Shown here piece after piece: positions 23,930-34,316 of a stretch of DNA of 64,000 nt. The stretch covers positions 29,413,449 through 29,477,448 of the forward strand of contig CM069458.1 of NCBI GenBank assembly GCA_035610835.1, in the 5' to 3' direction. Made by a program: the position numbers and the translations under genes. The notes under the pieces are model-generated. The model had not been told where the DNA came from, did not search any database, and worked only from the letters and a program-made list of their open reading frames with translations. The DNA comes from Ophiura sarsii. Taxonomy: Eukaryota; Echinodermata; Ophiuroidea; Amphilepidida; Ophiuridae. How positions within the stretch are numbered: position 1 is the stretch's first letter; each line of letters starts with the position of its first letter.

Positions 23930-24325
23930 GATGGTAAATTAGTGCTTTTCACCTTTTTGTTGTTGTTGTATTTTGGTTAAAAATCACCACCAATTGAATC
24001 AGGGAGGTCATGACTGTGCCTCACGCAACAAGCCATGGGTGGTCGTCAAGCTTATTTTGAATAAACATGAAACAAATAAGTAAGAAGCCATCTGTGGCCT
24101 TTTAGATGAATTTGGGTAGTTTCGATGTGATCTCATCGAAACTCAAAACGCTACATTATCAAATTCATGAATTTCACATGAAATACTGCAAATTATGCTC
24201 TATAATTTTAGGTGGTAGTTAGTTATGTTATTACGTATATAAGCATTACATATATGTGAAAACCCCAACTTCTGAAAAAAATTGAGGGCTCCCTCCATGA
24301 AGGATCTCTTAGTGCCCCTTTAAAT
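23930..24325 (+). repeat. Dispersed repeat R4, copy 1
   Basis: Same family as 39628-40146 and, inverted, 38140-38578. Shared TTAAAAATCACCACCAATTG, AAGAAGCCATCTGTGGCCTT and TCGATGTGAT, ending CTTAGTGCCCCTTTAAA. Unclassified. Confidence 0.8.
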
Positions 24326-25060
24326 GATGATGTATTCTGGTAGAACCAGGAAAAAACAAACATCGACAGAGTAACGGACAATTATATTTTAATAGGTATA
24401 CAGTTCGGGGTTGTCCTTAGCGGAAGTAGACGGTGTGCTATCACATAAATACTCAGTCACGTATAAAGATTCGAATAAAACATGATTAAGTTCTTTTGGT
24501 TAATGAATTAATGATTTCATTATTTATCTATCTTTCCCCAGATCTTCAGATTAGGGTCCAGTGCACATAAATGTTGAATGACTGATACAGTACAGTCTAA
24601 TGGAATGGTTATTTCGTGTTGGATCAAAGCCAAACAATAGTAGGCTACAACGAGACGTAATATTGATATACTTTTTCTTTAATAACCACCACTTCCCTGT
24701 TGCATTCACAATAATGTAATGTTGCATATCGTCAGCTTAATAAAACAATTGCCCAAAGTCTTTTTTTTTTAACAAAAAGAGATTTTTGACTAAATCAGCT
24801 CTTTACCATGGGAGGCACCTAAGTGCCAATGTCAATATTCAACTGTAAATCGTGCTACCAAAACAAAAGGATTATTACCTAAGTCAGCATGTGACTAAGG
24901 CAGATTTATGTTATTGTCTTAGTCAAACAGTGTGACTTCGGTAATTTGTGTAACTTCACACATGGCCAGCCGTATGGCAGAACGCTTTAGTAAAACCATC
25001 ACAACAAATGAATTTATTGCATCAATGAAGAATCTGCTAAGTTATGAAAAATGACTTAGG
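24326..25060. other. No gene recognised
   Basis: AT-rich, with loosely repeated GACTTAGGCA and CTTAGTCA words (24880-25060, continuing at 25372 and 25445), perhaps remains of an old tandem repeat. Confidence 0.45.
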
Positions 25061-25370
25061 CAAAAAAAAAAAAGTTTGTCTCAGATGACCCGCGGGCATT
25101 CCCCGAAACCGCCCGCGTAAGCTTTTTTGTGTGTTTTTTGTGTGTTTTTTTTCAATTTTCTCAAAAAAATCTCAATTTTTTCCCCAATTTTTTTCAATTT
25201 TTTTTTTCAATTTTTTTCTTTCTTTCAATTTTCTCAAAAAAATCTTGCAAAATCCAACTTTTCGACCAAACAAATGACGATCAAGTCTAAATTGAAGAAA
25301 AAAAATCCGCAGACCGCATAAGATTTTCAGTCTCTCATGTCATCTGAGACAAACTTCTTCTTTTTTTTTG
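25061..25370. mobile_element. hAT-like MITE with poly-A/T ends
   Basis: Arms AAGTTTGTCTCAGATGAC and GTCATCTGAGACAAACTT; ends C(A)n and (T)nG. Flanks GACTTAGG and GCCTTAGG form an 8-bp duplication with one mismatch. The interior is an AATTTTTTTC low-complexity array. Confidence 0.65.
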
Positions 25371-25494
25371 GCCTTAGGCAATTATTTAATTAAGTTGACG
25401 AAACTAGATATTTGTTTTTGAAATTTCTCAAAAGTAGGTAATATGACTTAGGCAATTATTTTATTAAGCTGACGATATTTAAATAAGTTGTTTT

Positions 25495-25580
25495 ACTTGT
25501 AAGATATTAATAAAGAATATAATAATAATAAATAAAGAATATCATAATAATATCATAATAGCATAATAAAGAATATCATG
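25495..25580. repeat. AT-rich low-complexity repeat
   Basis: AATAAAGAATAT and CATAATAATAT words repeated. Confidence 0.7.
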
Positions 25581-25934
25581 TGAGCGTGTTACATAACGTA
25601 TTGGTATGGAAACACATAATACTGTTTAATATTTAGATTTGGTATTGTAGTGGGTTTTTTTCTGGTACTATAAATCACATTGGTACTAATCAAGCATTGT
25701 TCCAAAATAATTAAATAACTTTCTACAGTATTATTTACATTCATTTAATAATATCAATGGAAAAGAAAATGGACGTATGCAATTTTCAACAGATTATGTT
25801 TCTGAATATAAATAGAGAAGAAAATATATCTAAATTGTTTATGTGTATGTTCTTACTAGTGTTTGTCTAAGGAAAATAAATATATCAACAGAAAAGGATT
25901 TTTTGAAGAGAGGGTAGCGAATTTTAAGAGAGCG
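25581..25934. other. No gene recognised
   Basis: AT-rich, nothing supported. Confidence 0.5.
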
Positions 25935-25990
25935 GTGGGGGTGTGGGGTGTGTGGGTGGGGTGTGTGGGTGGGGTGTGTGGGTGGGAGGG
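25935..25990. repeat. 15-bp G/T minisatellite
   Basis: GGGGTGTGTGGGTGG repeated about three and a half times. Confidence 0.85.
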
Positions 25991-26273
25991 CGGGGTCACG
26001 ATCCCCGTGAGCACTCGCTTTTGCCGCCTATGCTTGGTAACCTCGTACCCCAGCCCCCAACTCTACTCAAAAGTTGGTAACCATGCGTGTTCTTAGTCAA
26101 AGTACCCCTTTGCAAGGGTTTTTCATCAATTTTAACACCTTCTTTTGCAAACTCGATGACAAAATGGAGTTGTAAAATACCCCCTATTTTTCGTTATCAC
26201 TAGAATTTTAAACACCCTTTTTCAGCGACACTTTATACATACATAAAATGGATAAAAACAGGTTGCTCATAAC

Positions 26274-26869
26274 CAGTCAGCTGTAGAACGGGGCCCCGTT
26301 TCAATTGAGGGCGTTCTATTTAGTGACACACTGCCGTCATCAATAGAGGGCGGGCTTGGGAACGAGACTGCGTTTCTAAGGGAACTGCCTCACCTCACAG
26401 TAATTTTCAAAATTCATAAAATAGCCGATTTTCCAATTTTAAACAACAAAATAACTCTCTTATCACAGAGATAATCGTTACAAAGGCATCACTTCTGAAT
26501 GCTACAGGGCTTATATTTAATGTAAAAATTATCACACTTACCCTAAAAATGCTATAAAATGGTGTAATTTCGTTTAGAAAATGGTGGTCTCATCGCAGCA
26601 AACCGGTCAAAAAATACATAAATTTAGCTTGTGTCGTGTGATGTTGGGGTCAAAGGTTAAATTAAATCATCGAACTGGATATCGCAAGGAGTTCTGGTAC
26701 CTTATGCTGCCCTCAACTTGATGGATAGTTATTTTTATGCAGATAATTGGGGTAAAAGGCGAAAATGCAATCAATGCGCAAATTGACGGGTGTGGGTTAC
26801 CTTAGGTACGTACATCCGTCGTTTTAGAGCGCCCTCAATTGAAACGGTGCCCCGTTCTACACCTGACTG
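26274..26869. mobile_element. TIR transposon with CAGTCAG-TGTAGAACGGGG ends
   Basis: 596 bp. TGTAGAACGGGGCCCCGTTT at the left and AAACGGTGCCCCGTTCTACA at the right continue through CAATTGAGGGCG, giving arms of about 45 bp. No convincing target-site duplication. Non-autonomous. Confidence 0.75.
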
Positions 26870-27448
26870 ATTACCTGGAGTGTATCATGGTCCTGCATTA
26901 TACTGGTGTACCCCAAACATGCCAAATGGTGGATTTAGGTTGTGTTCTGATCAAATAATCTAAACCATACGGGGCGGAGCTGCAGATGGATTCCAAAACA
27001 TTTACATGTTTAGACACGTTTTTTAATCGTTCCATTGTTTTGTATTTGTGATTGGAATCTTCTGGTGTTTCTTTCTAAATAGCTAGTAAATCATTAAGTT
27101 TTTTAACTTCTAAATAAAACAAATGGAATATTGGAATTTCTTTTAGGGTTTCGTTATATATCATGCAAGGATGATTATAACATTGGCTATATCAAATTCA
27201 GAGTTATCTATTTTCCAGCCACAAATTACGTATTCAAGAGTTATTCTGAAAGAAACATATTTAAGAGTACTCAAACATGTTGTTACCTGTTTCCAAAAGG
27301 AATTGTTCTTGATATATGAGACAAAATGTGTATCATCGTAAATTTGATTACAGAAAATACATTTGTCTGATTCGATTAAATTCCATTTATATAGATTTAT
27401 TTTTGCATGGAAGTAGATTATAAATCAGGTTAAACTGAAGGTGACCAC
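26870..27448. other. No gene recognised
   Basis: AT-rich, nothing supported. Confidence 0.5.
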
Positions 27449-27800
27449 ACTGCAAAAAGGTTGCTTAAATATTTACTCAACATCTTACACAACGCTATTC
27501 AAGTATGTAGCAGCTCATCAACTGTTGAGTAAAATTTGCCCAACACCGTTGGATAACATGTTTTCACCAACAGTTGAACAATTCCAGTTACTCAAAAGTT
27601 GGGCAATTATATTCACTCAACAGTAGTTCACGTATACAGCAGCTTAACTGTTGAGCATTTTTTAACCATTTATTGAGTGTTTCATTGTTTATTGGTTGTT
27701 GGGCTTTTGTTTATAGTGATTTGTTGGGTATTTTAATACCTATTTGTTGTTTATTTAAAAGGTTTCATTAGGCGTTGGGCATTTGCAAATAGGTTTTTCT
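27449..27800. repeat. Degenerate CAACTGTTGAG-word region
   Basis: Begins CACTGCAAAAAGGTTG, then repeated CAACTGTTGAG, CAACAGTTGAAC and ACTCAACAGT words in both orientations. It looks like a decayed palindromic MITE; the right end is not defined. Confidence 0.45.
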
Positions 27801-27810
27801 GGGTATCTGC

Positions 27811-28520
27811 CATTATTCAAGCTTAACAAGATGGCGTCAGGAACGTTTTTTCTGAACTATTTTGAGAACTTTTTAGCTCGATTCGCGCTCATTTTCCTAC
27901 ATGTTTCAACATTAAAAGGATCTCGAACCTCCGTAAATATTCTCAATATTATGTGGGGATGTTAAAAATGTCATACTGGACCTTTTAAGTGTTAAAAATG
28001 CCAATTTTTGCGCGCTTTGCGCGTATTAGTTTCAATGTTTCATTATTCAAACTGAACCAGATGGCTTCAGGAAAGTTTTCCATGACCATTTTAGTTTAAA
28101 AACTGAAAATCTTTGAGCGCTTTGCGCGCATTCTTTCTAGAGGTTAAAACATTATAATGGGTCTCAAACCACACCAAATATTATGTGGGGAACGTTAAAT
28201 ACTTCATACTGAACCTTTTAAGTGTTAAAAATGCAATTTTTTGCGCGCTTTGCGCATATTAGTTTCAATATTTCATCATTCAAGCTGAACAAGATGGCTT
28301 CAGGAAAGTTTTCCATGACCATTTTAGTTTAAAAAATCGCGATTCGCGCGCATTCTTTTTAAAGGTGTTAACAGTACATTGGTCTCGAACCACACCAAAT
28401 AATGTATTATGTGGGGGACGTTAAAAACGTCATACTGGACCATTTAAGTGTTAGAAATGCCAAATGTTGCGCGCTTCGCGCGTATTAGTTTCAATGTTAC
28501 ATTATTCAAGCTTAACAAGA
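27811..28520. repeat. 230-bp tandem repeat, three units
   Basis: CAAGATGGCKTCAGGAA recurs at 27828, 28058 and 28291. Each unit carries TTTGCGCGCTTTGCGCGTAT and TTATGTGGGGAACGTTAAA. The fourth start is replaced by CCAGTCAGTC, where the candidate promoter island begins. Confidence 0.85.
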
Positions 28521-28539
28521 CCAGTCAGTCAGATCGAAT

Positions 28540-28745
28540 ATAAAAATGCGAATAAATATATTCGTGCCGTGCTGCAGTGGAGGTCGCCATATTGACCATT
28601 ACGTCATAGATTATTCATATTTGCGCTGTCAAACACGCCGTCCGGCGAGCCGTGCAGGGATAACCCTGAGAAAGCTGGTACCACGGTAGAGCGTTGACAG
28701 CGGGGTCGAGAGTATTGAATTAAAACCTGAACTCTTTCTGTACTC
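28540..28745 (+). promoter_or_regulatory. Candidate promoter with non-coding first exon
   Basis: A GC-richer island in AT-rich DNA. It holds a YY1-like GTCGCCATATTG followed by a CRE-like TTACGTCATAG (28583-28608 area), then about 130 bp ending in CTC|GTAAGT, a strong donor at 28746. YY1 and CRE sites next to a start and a GTAAGT a little downstream are typical of metazoan housekeeping promoters. No following exon was identified, so the gene served is unknown. Confidence 0.25.
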
Positions 28746-29337
28746 GTAAGTTCTCGCAACTATTTCATTTTAATTTCCTTTTCACTTTCTATCCTAACCC
28801 TTCCATTTTAGCAACATAGATAGCTGGTATTGAAAGTTTGGTATCAAAATAATTCTACAATTTGTTTCTATCCACAATTGCTGATCATTATTGCGTTACG
28901 TAAAACGAATAGGAAATCATGGCGCACCAATAATATTATTACCCTAAAACGAAATAGACAGTAGTTGAAGGTGAAGTATACCTTTTTACTTCCTTGTTTA
29001 CTGTTTACTGTAGGCTATACCAAACAAAAGTACACTTATAATTGAAACAATTACACTAGGAATCCATTGAACTGATGATGCAAATGGCGTGTATTAAATT
29101 GTAATCCTGTTTTCAGTATGGACCAGACATGCATGAAATTTCGGAAACTTTTTCACCAATCACCATTTTTCAAATATTTTGTGAAAATAATTGAAATGAT
29201 TTATTGTACATGTATGAAATTGCAATACCATTTTCAGTATAAACAGGACAATGTCGAAAATAATTGAAATGATTTAATGGGATGTAAACAGTCTTTAGTA
29301 ATGTGCTGTGTGGAAATTGTTGTTCATATCCTTTTTT
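28746..29337. other. No gene recognised
   Basis: Would be intron if the donor at 28746 is used. GAAAATAATTGAAATGATTT occurs twice (about 29182 and 29255). Confidence 0.4.
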
Positions 29338-29490
29338 AATTTACCTGGGTTGGGAGGAGTCGGCCTATAACTAAGAAAGCACCTTACGCAAGTGCACAAC
29401 TAGATGACCACGGTGGGACTCGAACCCATAATCAAAGTATCGTGAGATAAATACCTCTTGGCCACTGATCTATACCATCGTAATCAACCT
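29338..29490 (-). mobile_element. tRNA-derived SINE head
   Basis: On the minus strand an A-box-like TGGCCAAGAGGT (29453-29464) is followed 25 nt later by a B box GGGTTCGAGTCCC (29415-29427), the internal Pol III promoter layout of tRNAs. It lacks a clean acceptor stem, so this is a SINE or tRNA pseudogene rather than a tRNA gene. Confidence 0.55.
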
Positions 29491-29758
29491 ATCAACTTTA
29501 ATTTGCAAGATATATAATAATATTAAAACTATAACTTACATATCGTGATGTATGCTGAGATACATTTGACACGTCGAGCCGTATGAATAAGAGTGATCAG
29601 GTGATGTTATGTTCTGCACCCGTGACCCATATATAGCACTGAAAATTGCACCCTTGACGTTTTCAGGTGTAAACTGTGATGAGTATACAATAATTGAAAT
29701 TGAATGTCTAACAATTATACAATTGTAGTATATAGCCTGCGTCAGACCATCCCACAGG

Positions 29759-30420
29759 AAGCAGTCCGGGCCGATTTCAGGTTCAGGAAGCATTCATTTA
29801 CCCATAATCCCTTGCGAATGTATATTTTGCAAAGTGTTTGTGGTAATACCAAACAGACCAATTTATTTATTTATTTATTATTATTTATTTATTTTAACCA
29901 AATATTATTTATTTATTTTAACCAAATATGATGGATCTTTGAATCAATGACGCTCAGTAAATGAGACAAAATATAAAATAAACTGTTTAGTCATAATTAA
30001 TAGACATTATTGTGGTGATTTTCCTAATTTATTGTAATTAAGAAATTGATATATTCAAATTCGTTGATCTGAAAAAGTGCGCGATTTTTTTTCCTCCGAC
30101 AATTTTTTAGATAATTGTATGATCTTTCATATTACCAAGTTTGAGCATGTCGCAAATTAAAATAAAAGCATCGATTTTCATTTTAGTTTGTAGTCAACTT
30201 CATAGACTCTCAAATCAATATAACGAATTTGAAATGAGCCACTGAACGCTGAGAACGACAATAAATTCTATAATCATTTTATACACAATTTTAAAATATT
30301 AAATAAGGTCTAGGTCTAATCTGTGTCATATAGTTCTCTTAGCCTTGTGAAAAGAGGGTTCCTGTAGAGGACTAGCAAAAACTATCGCATTGCATTATGG
30401 GTAATGCTTCCTGAATGGGG
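29759..30420. mobile_element. Inverted-repeat element, CATTATGGGTAATGC type
   Basis: GGTTCAGGAAGCATTCATTT..ACCCATAATCC (29782-29812) pairs with ATTATGGGTAATGCTTCCTG (30395-30415). A TTTA microsatellite (29859-29931) lies within. Ends are not defined. Confidence 0.45.
29859..29931. repeat. (TTTA)n microsatellite
   Basis: TTTATTTATTT runs plus a duplicated TTTAACCAAATAT. Confidence 0.9.
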
Positions 30421-30582
30421 AAATCGACCCGAACTGGAAAGTGCAACGCCTCGCAAATATAAACTACACAGTTCCATACATATGTTGCATTTTAATGTAA
30501 TATTTTAAAATATAATATTTACCCTTCCTGACCAGCCTAAGAAAAAATGGAAAAAGTGTACTTTCGATCCCAGATTCTGGAC

Positions 30583-30935
30583 TGTACTAGTATCGTCCGA
30601 TACTGGAACACCCAGTATCGACCGATACTGGTACAAAGTCAGTGTTCCAGTATCGGTCGATACTGGCACATATAAAATGTGCCAGTATCGGGCGATACTG
30701 GAACATAATTATGTACCAGTATTGTTCAATACTGGGACAAATCTCACTGGTATCATGTGTACCAGTATCGCCCGATACTGGAGCATACAAACGTTCCTGT
30801 ATCGCTCGATACTAGAACACAATTTGGTGTTCCAGTATCGACCGATACTGGAACAGTAAATTTGTACCAGTATCGAGCGATACTGGCAACTTTTATGTTC
30901 CAGTATTGCACGATACTGGTATACCAGTATCTGGG
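30583..30935. repeat. 35-bp array of CCAGTATCGNNCGATACTGG palindromes
   Basis: Ten palindromes of about 22 bp, at a 33-36-bp period (30612, 30647, 30682, 30716, 30762, 30796, 30832, 30867, 30900), separated by variable 12-15-bp AT-rich spacers. The central NN differs between units, and paired changes keep symmetry (CCAGTATTG..CAATACTGG at 30716). Not CRISPR: the genome is eukaryotic and the spacers are too short. Confidence 0.9.
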
Positions 30936-31089
30936 ACCAATTACGTGGTCTTAATATTCGGGGAAGTACTCGCATGGCGGAGAGGGACAAAACCACAGAA
31001 CAACTACAACGGACCTAGCTAATAATCTTAACCCCACCCCCCCCCCCCCCCCCCCCAATGCTAAATAATGCTAATCCTAAGTCCATCTC

Positions 31090-31290
31090 CAAGCGCCTGC
31101 GTGGCCGGTTTTCGATGACGTAGTCAACCGAGCCTATAGTGAGCGCAGTATACTGCGCGAACGAGAAGCTGAGGGCCGTGGCTTATGGGTGGGACATAGG
31201 GCTGGGGTCCGGATGGTCCCCGGATCGAATCCCGGCATGTTCCCGGCGATTAAGTTGGTGTTTTTTCTTCGAAAATTGTGATCCCGGTCA
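31090..31290 (+). mobile_element. SINE with GCGCARTATACTGCGC core, copy 1
   Basis: GCGCAGTATACTGCGC at 31143-31158, then GGGCCGTGG, then a B-box-like GGATCGAATCC at 31222-31232. Core-to-B-box distance is 64 bp, matching 63 bp in the copy at 40180. A C-run (31037-31056) precedes it. Confidence 0.55.
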
Positions 31291-31309
31291 AAAACCATAA
31301 ACGGTGGTT

Positions 31310-32170
31310 AGGGTTATGTTTATCATATGTCCCGATTTGATTTTTTGGATATGATTTCACATTTTGAGCTACATATAATAAAGTCTGTGTAGCCAGCCGG
31401 TCATACCGCAACACATTTGATGGAGAAAAAAAATTGCCGGCAATTTAGCCTAAATAATGACGGACACCATAAAATTGATTTGATTTTTTGGATTTGATTT
31501 CTCATTTTGAGCTACATATAAAGTCTGTGCAGTTAGCCGGTCAAACCACAACACATTTGATGCAGAAAACAATTGCTGGCAATTTAGACTAAAAAAATGA
31601 CAGACACCTTAAATTGTGTCCCGATTTGATTTTTTTGGATATGATTTCACATTTTGAGCTATGTATGAAGTCTGTGTAGCAAACCAGTCAAACCGCAACA
31701 CATTTAACGGAGAACAAAATTCCTAGCAATTTAGCCTAAAAATGACGGACACCATAAAATGTGTCACGATTTGATTTTTTGGATATGATTTCACATTTTG
31801 AGCTATGTATAAAGTCTGTGTAGCTAACCGGTCAAACCGCAACACATTTGACGGAACAAATGACGTTTGCATTGAAATCGCAAGAAAAAAGATTGTCAGT
31901 GATTTAGCCTAAAAAATGACGGGTACCCTAAAATGTGTCCCGATTTGGGTTTTTTAATATGATTTCAAATTTTGAACTACGTATGAAGTCTGTGTAACAA
32001 ACTGGTAAAACCGCAACACATTTGACGTAACAAATGACGTTCGCATTTCAAATTAATCTCCATTATAAGTTTGCATTAAATAATCGTGATTTAGCCAACA
32101 AGGTATTTTTAAAGTTAAATGTCACCCGATTTGATTTGTTAGATATGATTTCACACTGCACTACGTGGCA
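31310..32170. repeat. Tandem repeat of 143-187 bp, six units
   Basis: Each unit has CCCGATTTGATTTTTTGGAT, CACATTTTGAGCTA, AAAGTCTGTGTAG, CCGGTCAAACCGCAACACAT and a TGACGGACACC end. The last two units are longer through an insert around CAAATGACGTTYGCATT. Confidence 0.85.
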
Positions 32171-33043
32171 TCTGAATTTAGAGTTTTAATCCTTTAATCA
32201 TTTAGGCAGACAAAATGCTTATAGTCAATTAAAATGTTTCGTTTCCATAATTTAATCGAGTCTGCACGTAGAATCTGTTTTTGCACTCAACGTGTTTAGT
32301 GCCAGAAGCTTGTATGCACATAGGATCGTCTTGCACTTAAAGGGGCACATAGGATGCTAAAGGGGGCACACTACTAATTAAAGCTCCATAGGGATATGTA
32401 CAAAAATACTGATATAAAACTCTGTTTTAGACCATTTTTCTTAAACATGTTAAAGATGATCCGTCTTTCTCATCAAAAAGTGTAAAAAATAGGTAGGGTA
32501 GCCTGCTTGAAGAGACTACATCTCTGACGAGCTTGGAAATGTCACCGCAATCGCCAATGTTTCTAGTAAAAAACACAAATTCCAAAGATCTCTCAAAATT
32601 TCCCTGGATGATATTCACTCTTTATAGTCAGTGTGAATGTAGGTGATGTCCCATCAATCATAATTCAAAAATCGTAGGCATTTACGGAATTGTTCTTACT
32701 GTCAAGTCTTTAAAATTGAGGATTTTGTCATGCATACTTTCTGATTCTAGTTTAGCAACACTTTTTAACATACTTAAGGGTAGGGGATACACCATTTAGT
32801 ATAGTGCACCCTAAAGCGTCGATATATCTTTGAATAATGACACGTACAATTTGCCAGCAGACACTAATACCAGAGGGCAATAAAATATAATAAATATGGA
32901 TATAAAAGTCATCCCATCGTTCACTCGTAAAGCAATAAAACAGATGTAACTGCAACAATTAGTGCATGCACTAGGATACAAAATGCGTCGCGCAGTATAG
33001 TCAGGGTGGGCAAAATGCACATAATATAAATTAAAATCCATGA
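32171..33043. other. No gene recognised
   Basis: Short frames only; nothing supported. Confidence 0.5.
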
Positions 33044-33154
33044 CATACTACCCAATCGCTCGGAGCGATTTGCCGCTGACGCTCCTTATTTGGTAAACAG
33101 CACTCTTTATAAGGAGCGTAAGCGACAAATCGCGTCGCGCGATTGTGTAGTATG
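33044..33154. mobile_element. Short hairpin MITE
   Basis: CATACTACCCAATCGCTCGG at the left pairs with CGCGCGATTGTGTAGTATG at the right, and CGCTGACGCTCCTTAT with ATAAGGAGCGTAAGCG. 111 bp, nearly all stem. Confidence 0.75.
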
Positions 33155-33469
33155 GCCTACATCTTAATCTAGTGTATTGTCATTTTTGGATTTTTGGGCC
33201 ACCTGTATTTATTGGTGGATCTGAGACTGAAATAAAACACATTGAATGTATATCCATATTAGGTAGAAACATAAACTATATAAGACGTCCAGTTCCTTAA
33301 TCAATGGTATCTTATGATTAACATTCAATGTATTTCTAGATATTCGAGACGATCAACCAGTATTAACCCATGGCACTTTTCGCATGCACTGCCGGAAGTC
33401 TGAAACGTGCGAGGTCAACATAATCGGTTACCACCATCAAAATAATAGAGCCATCCCAGACAACATACA
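33155..33469. other. No gene recognised
   Basis: Nothing supported; TTCAATGTAT occurs in both orientations near 33243 and 33325. Confidence 0.5.
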
Positions 33470-34050
33470 TATATTGGCACAATATTGGCCCAATATTGGC
33501 AATATTGGCATTGGCATTATCTTGTTGACCAATATTGGGCCAATATTGGTTCCCCATTGGCAATATTGGCATTGGCATTTTATTGGTCACCAATATTGGA
33601 CCAATATTGGCTTTACATTGGCGCTCGTTAATTGGCATCATGTTGGCAACCAATATTGGACCAATATTGGTGACCAATTGAGTGCCAATGCCATTGGCAT
33701 TTTATTGGTCACCAATATTGGACCAATATTGGTTTTACATTGGCGCTCGTCAATTGGCATCATGTTGGCAATCAATATTGGACCAATATTGGTGACCAAT
33801 TGAGTGCCAATGCCATTGGCACTCTCTTGGTCACCAATATTGAACCAATATTGGTTTAACATTGGCGCTCGTCAATTGGCATCATATTGGCAATCAATAT
33901 TGGACCAATATTGGTGACCAATTGAGTGCCAATGTTGGCACTCTCTTGGTCACCAATATTGAACCAATATTGGTTTAACATTGGCGCTCGTCAATTGGCA
34001 TCATGTTGGCAACCAATATTGGTCCAATAATGGGCACAATATAACAGGGG
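33470..34050. repeat. CCAATATTGG palindromic satellite, 122-bp units
   Basis: Paired CCAATATTGGACCAATATTGG-like palindromes in a higher-order unit marked by CAATTGGCATCATGTTGGCA at 33631, 33753, 33875 and 33994 (122, 122 and 119 bp). Frames of 104-139 codons on both strands are produced by this symmetry. Confidence 0.9.
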
Positions 34051-34122
34051 CGGAAAATGACACCATTGATTTGATATACAAATTCTGACGCGGTCTAAAA
34101 ATTGCGGCCGCTGTTAAAAGTT

Positions 34123-34157
34123 ATCGCTTCCCGCGGCCTTTTGGCTAGGATATTGTG
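34123..34157 (+). pseudogene. U2 snRNA 5'-end fragment (copy 1)
   Basis: Same U2-like 5' start as the copy at 34550, but with an extra CG (CCCGCGGCC for CCCGGCC) and further change at the end. The same 75 bp precede both copies (GATTTGATAT..GCGGCCGCTGTTAA), so the two arose by tandem duplication of a unit of about 400 bp rather than by two independent insertions. Confidence 0.7.
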
Positions 34158-34316
34158 CCTTGTCCTGTCCCTTGAAGATTTTTCCCTTGTCCTTGGGCTT
34201 TCCCTATTCCAAAGTTGGTTCTGGCCACGGGTTGGCCCGGGATCAGCTCACTCCTCTTTAGGGGAAGTAAAACAATATAAAGATAGAATTCTTCCTACCA
34301 AACATTTTCTCCAAGA

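Noticed and set aside
29401..29475. Functional tRNA gene
   Set aside because: A and B boxes are present, but no complete acceptor and anticodon stems could be drawn.
30583..30935. CRISPR array
   Set aside because: Repeats are palindromic with 12-15-bp spacers, there are no cas genes, and the DNA is eukaryotic.
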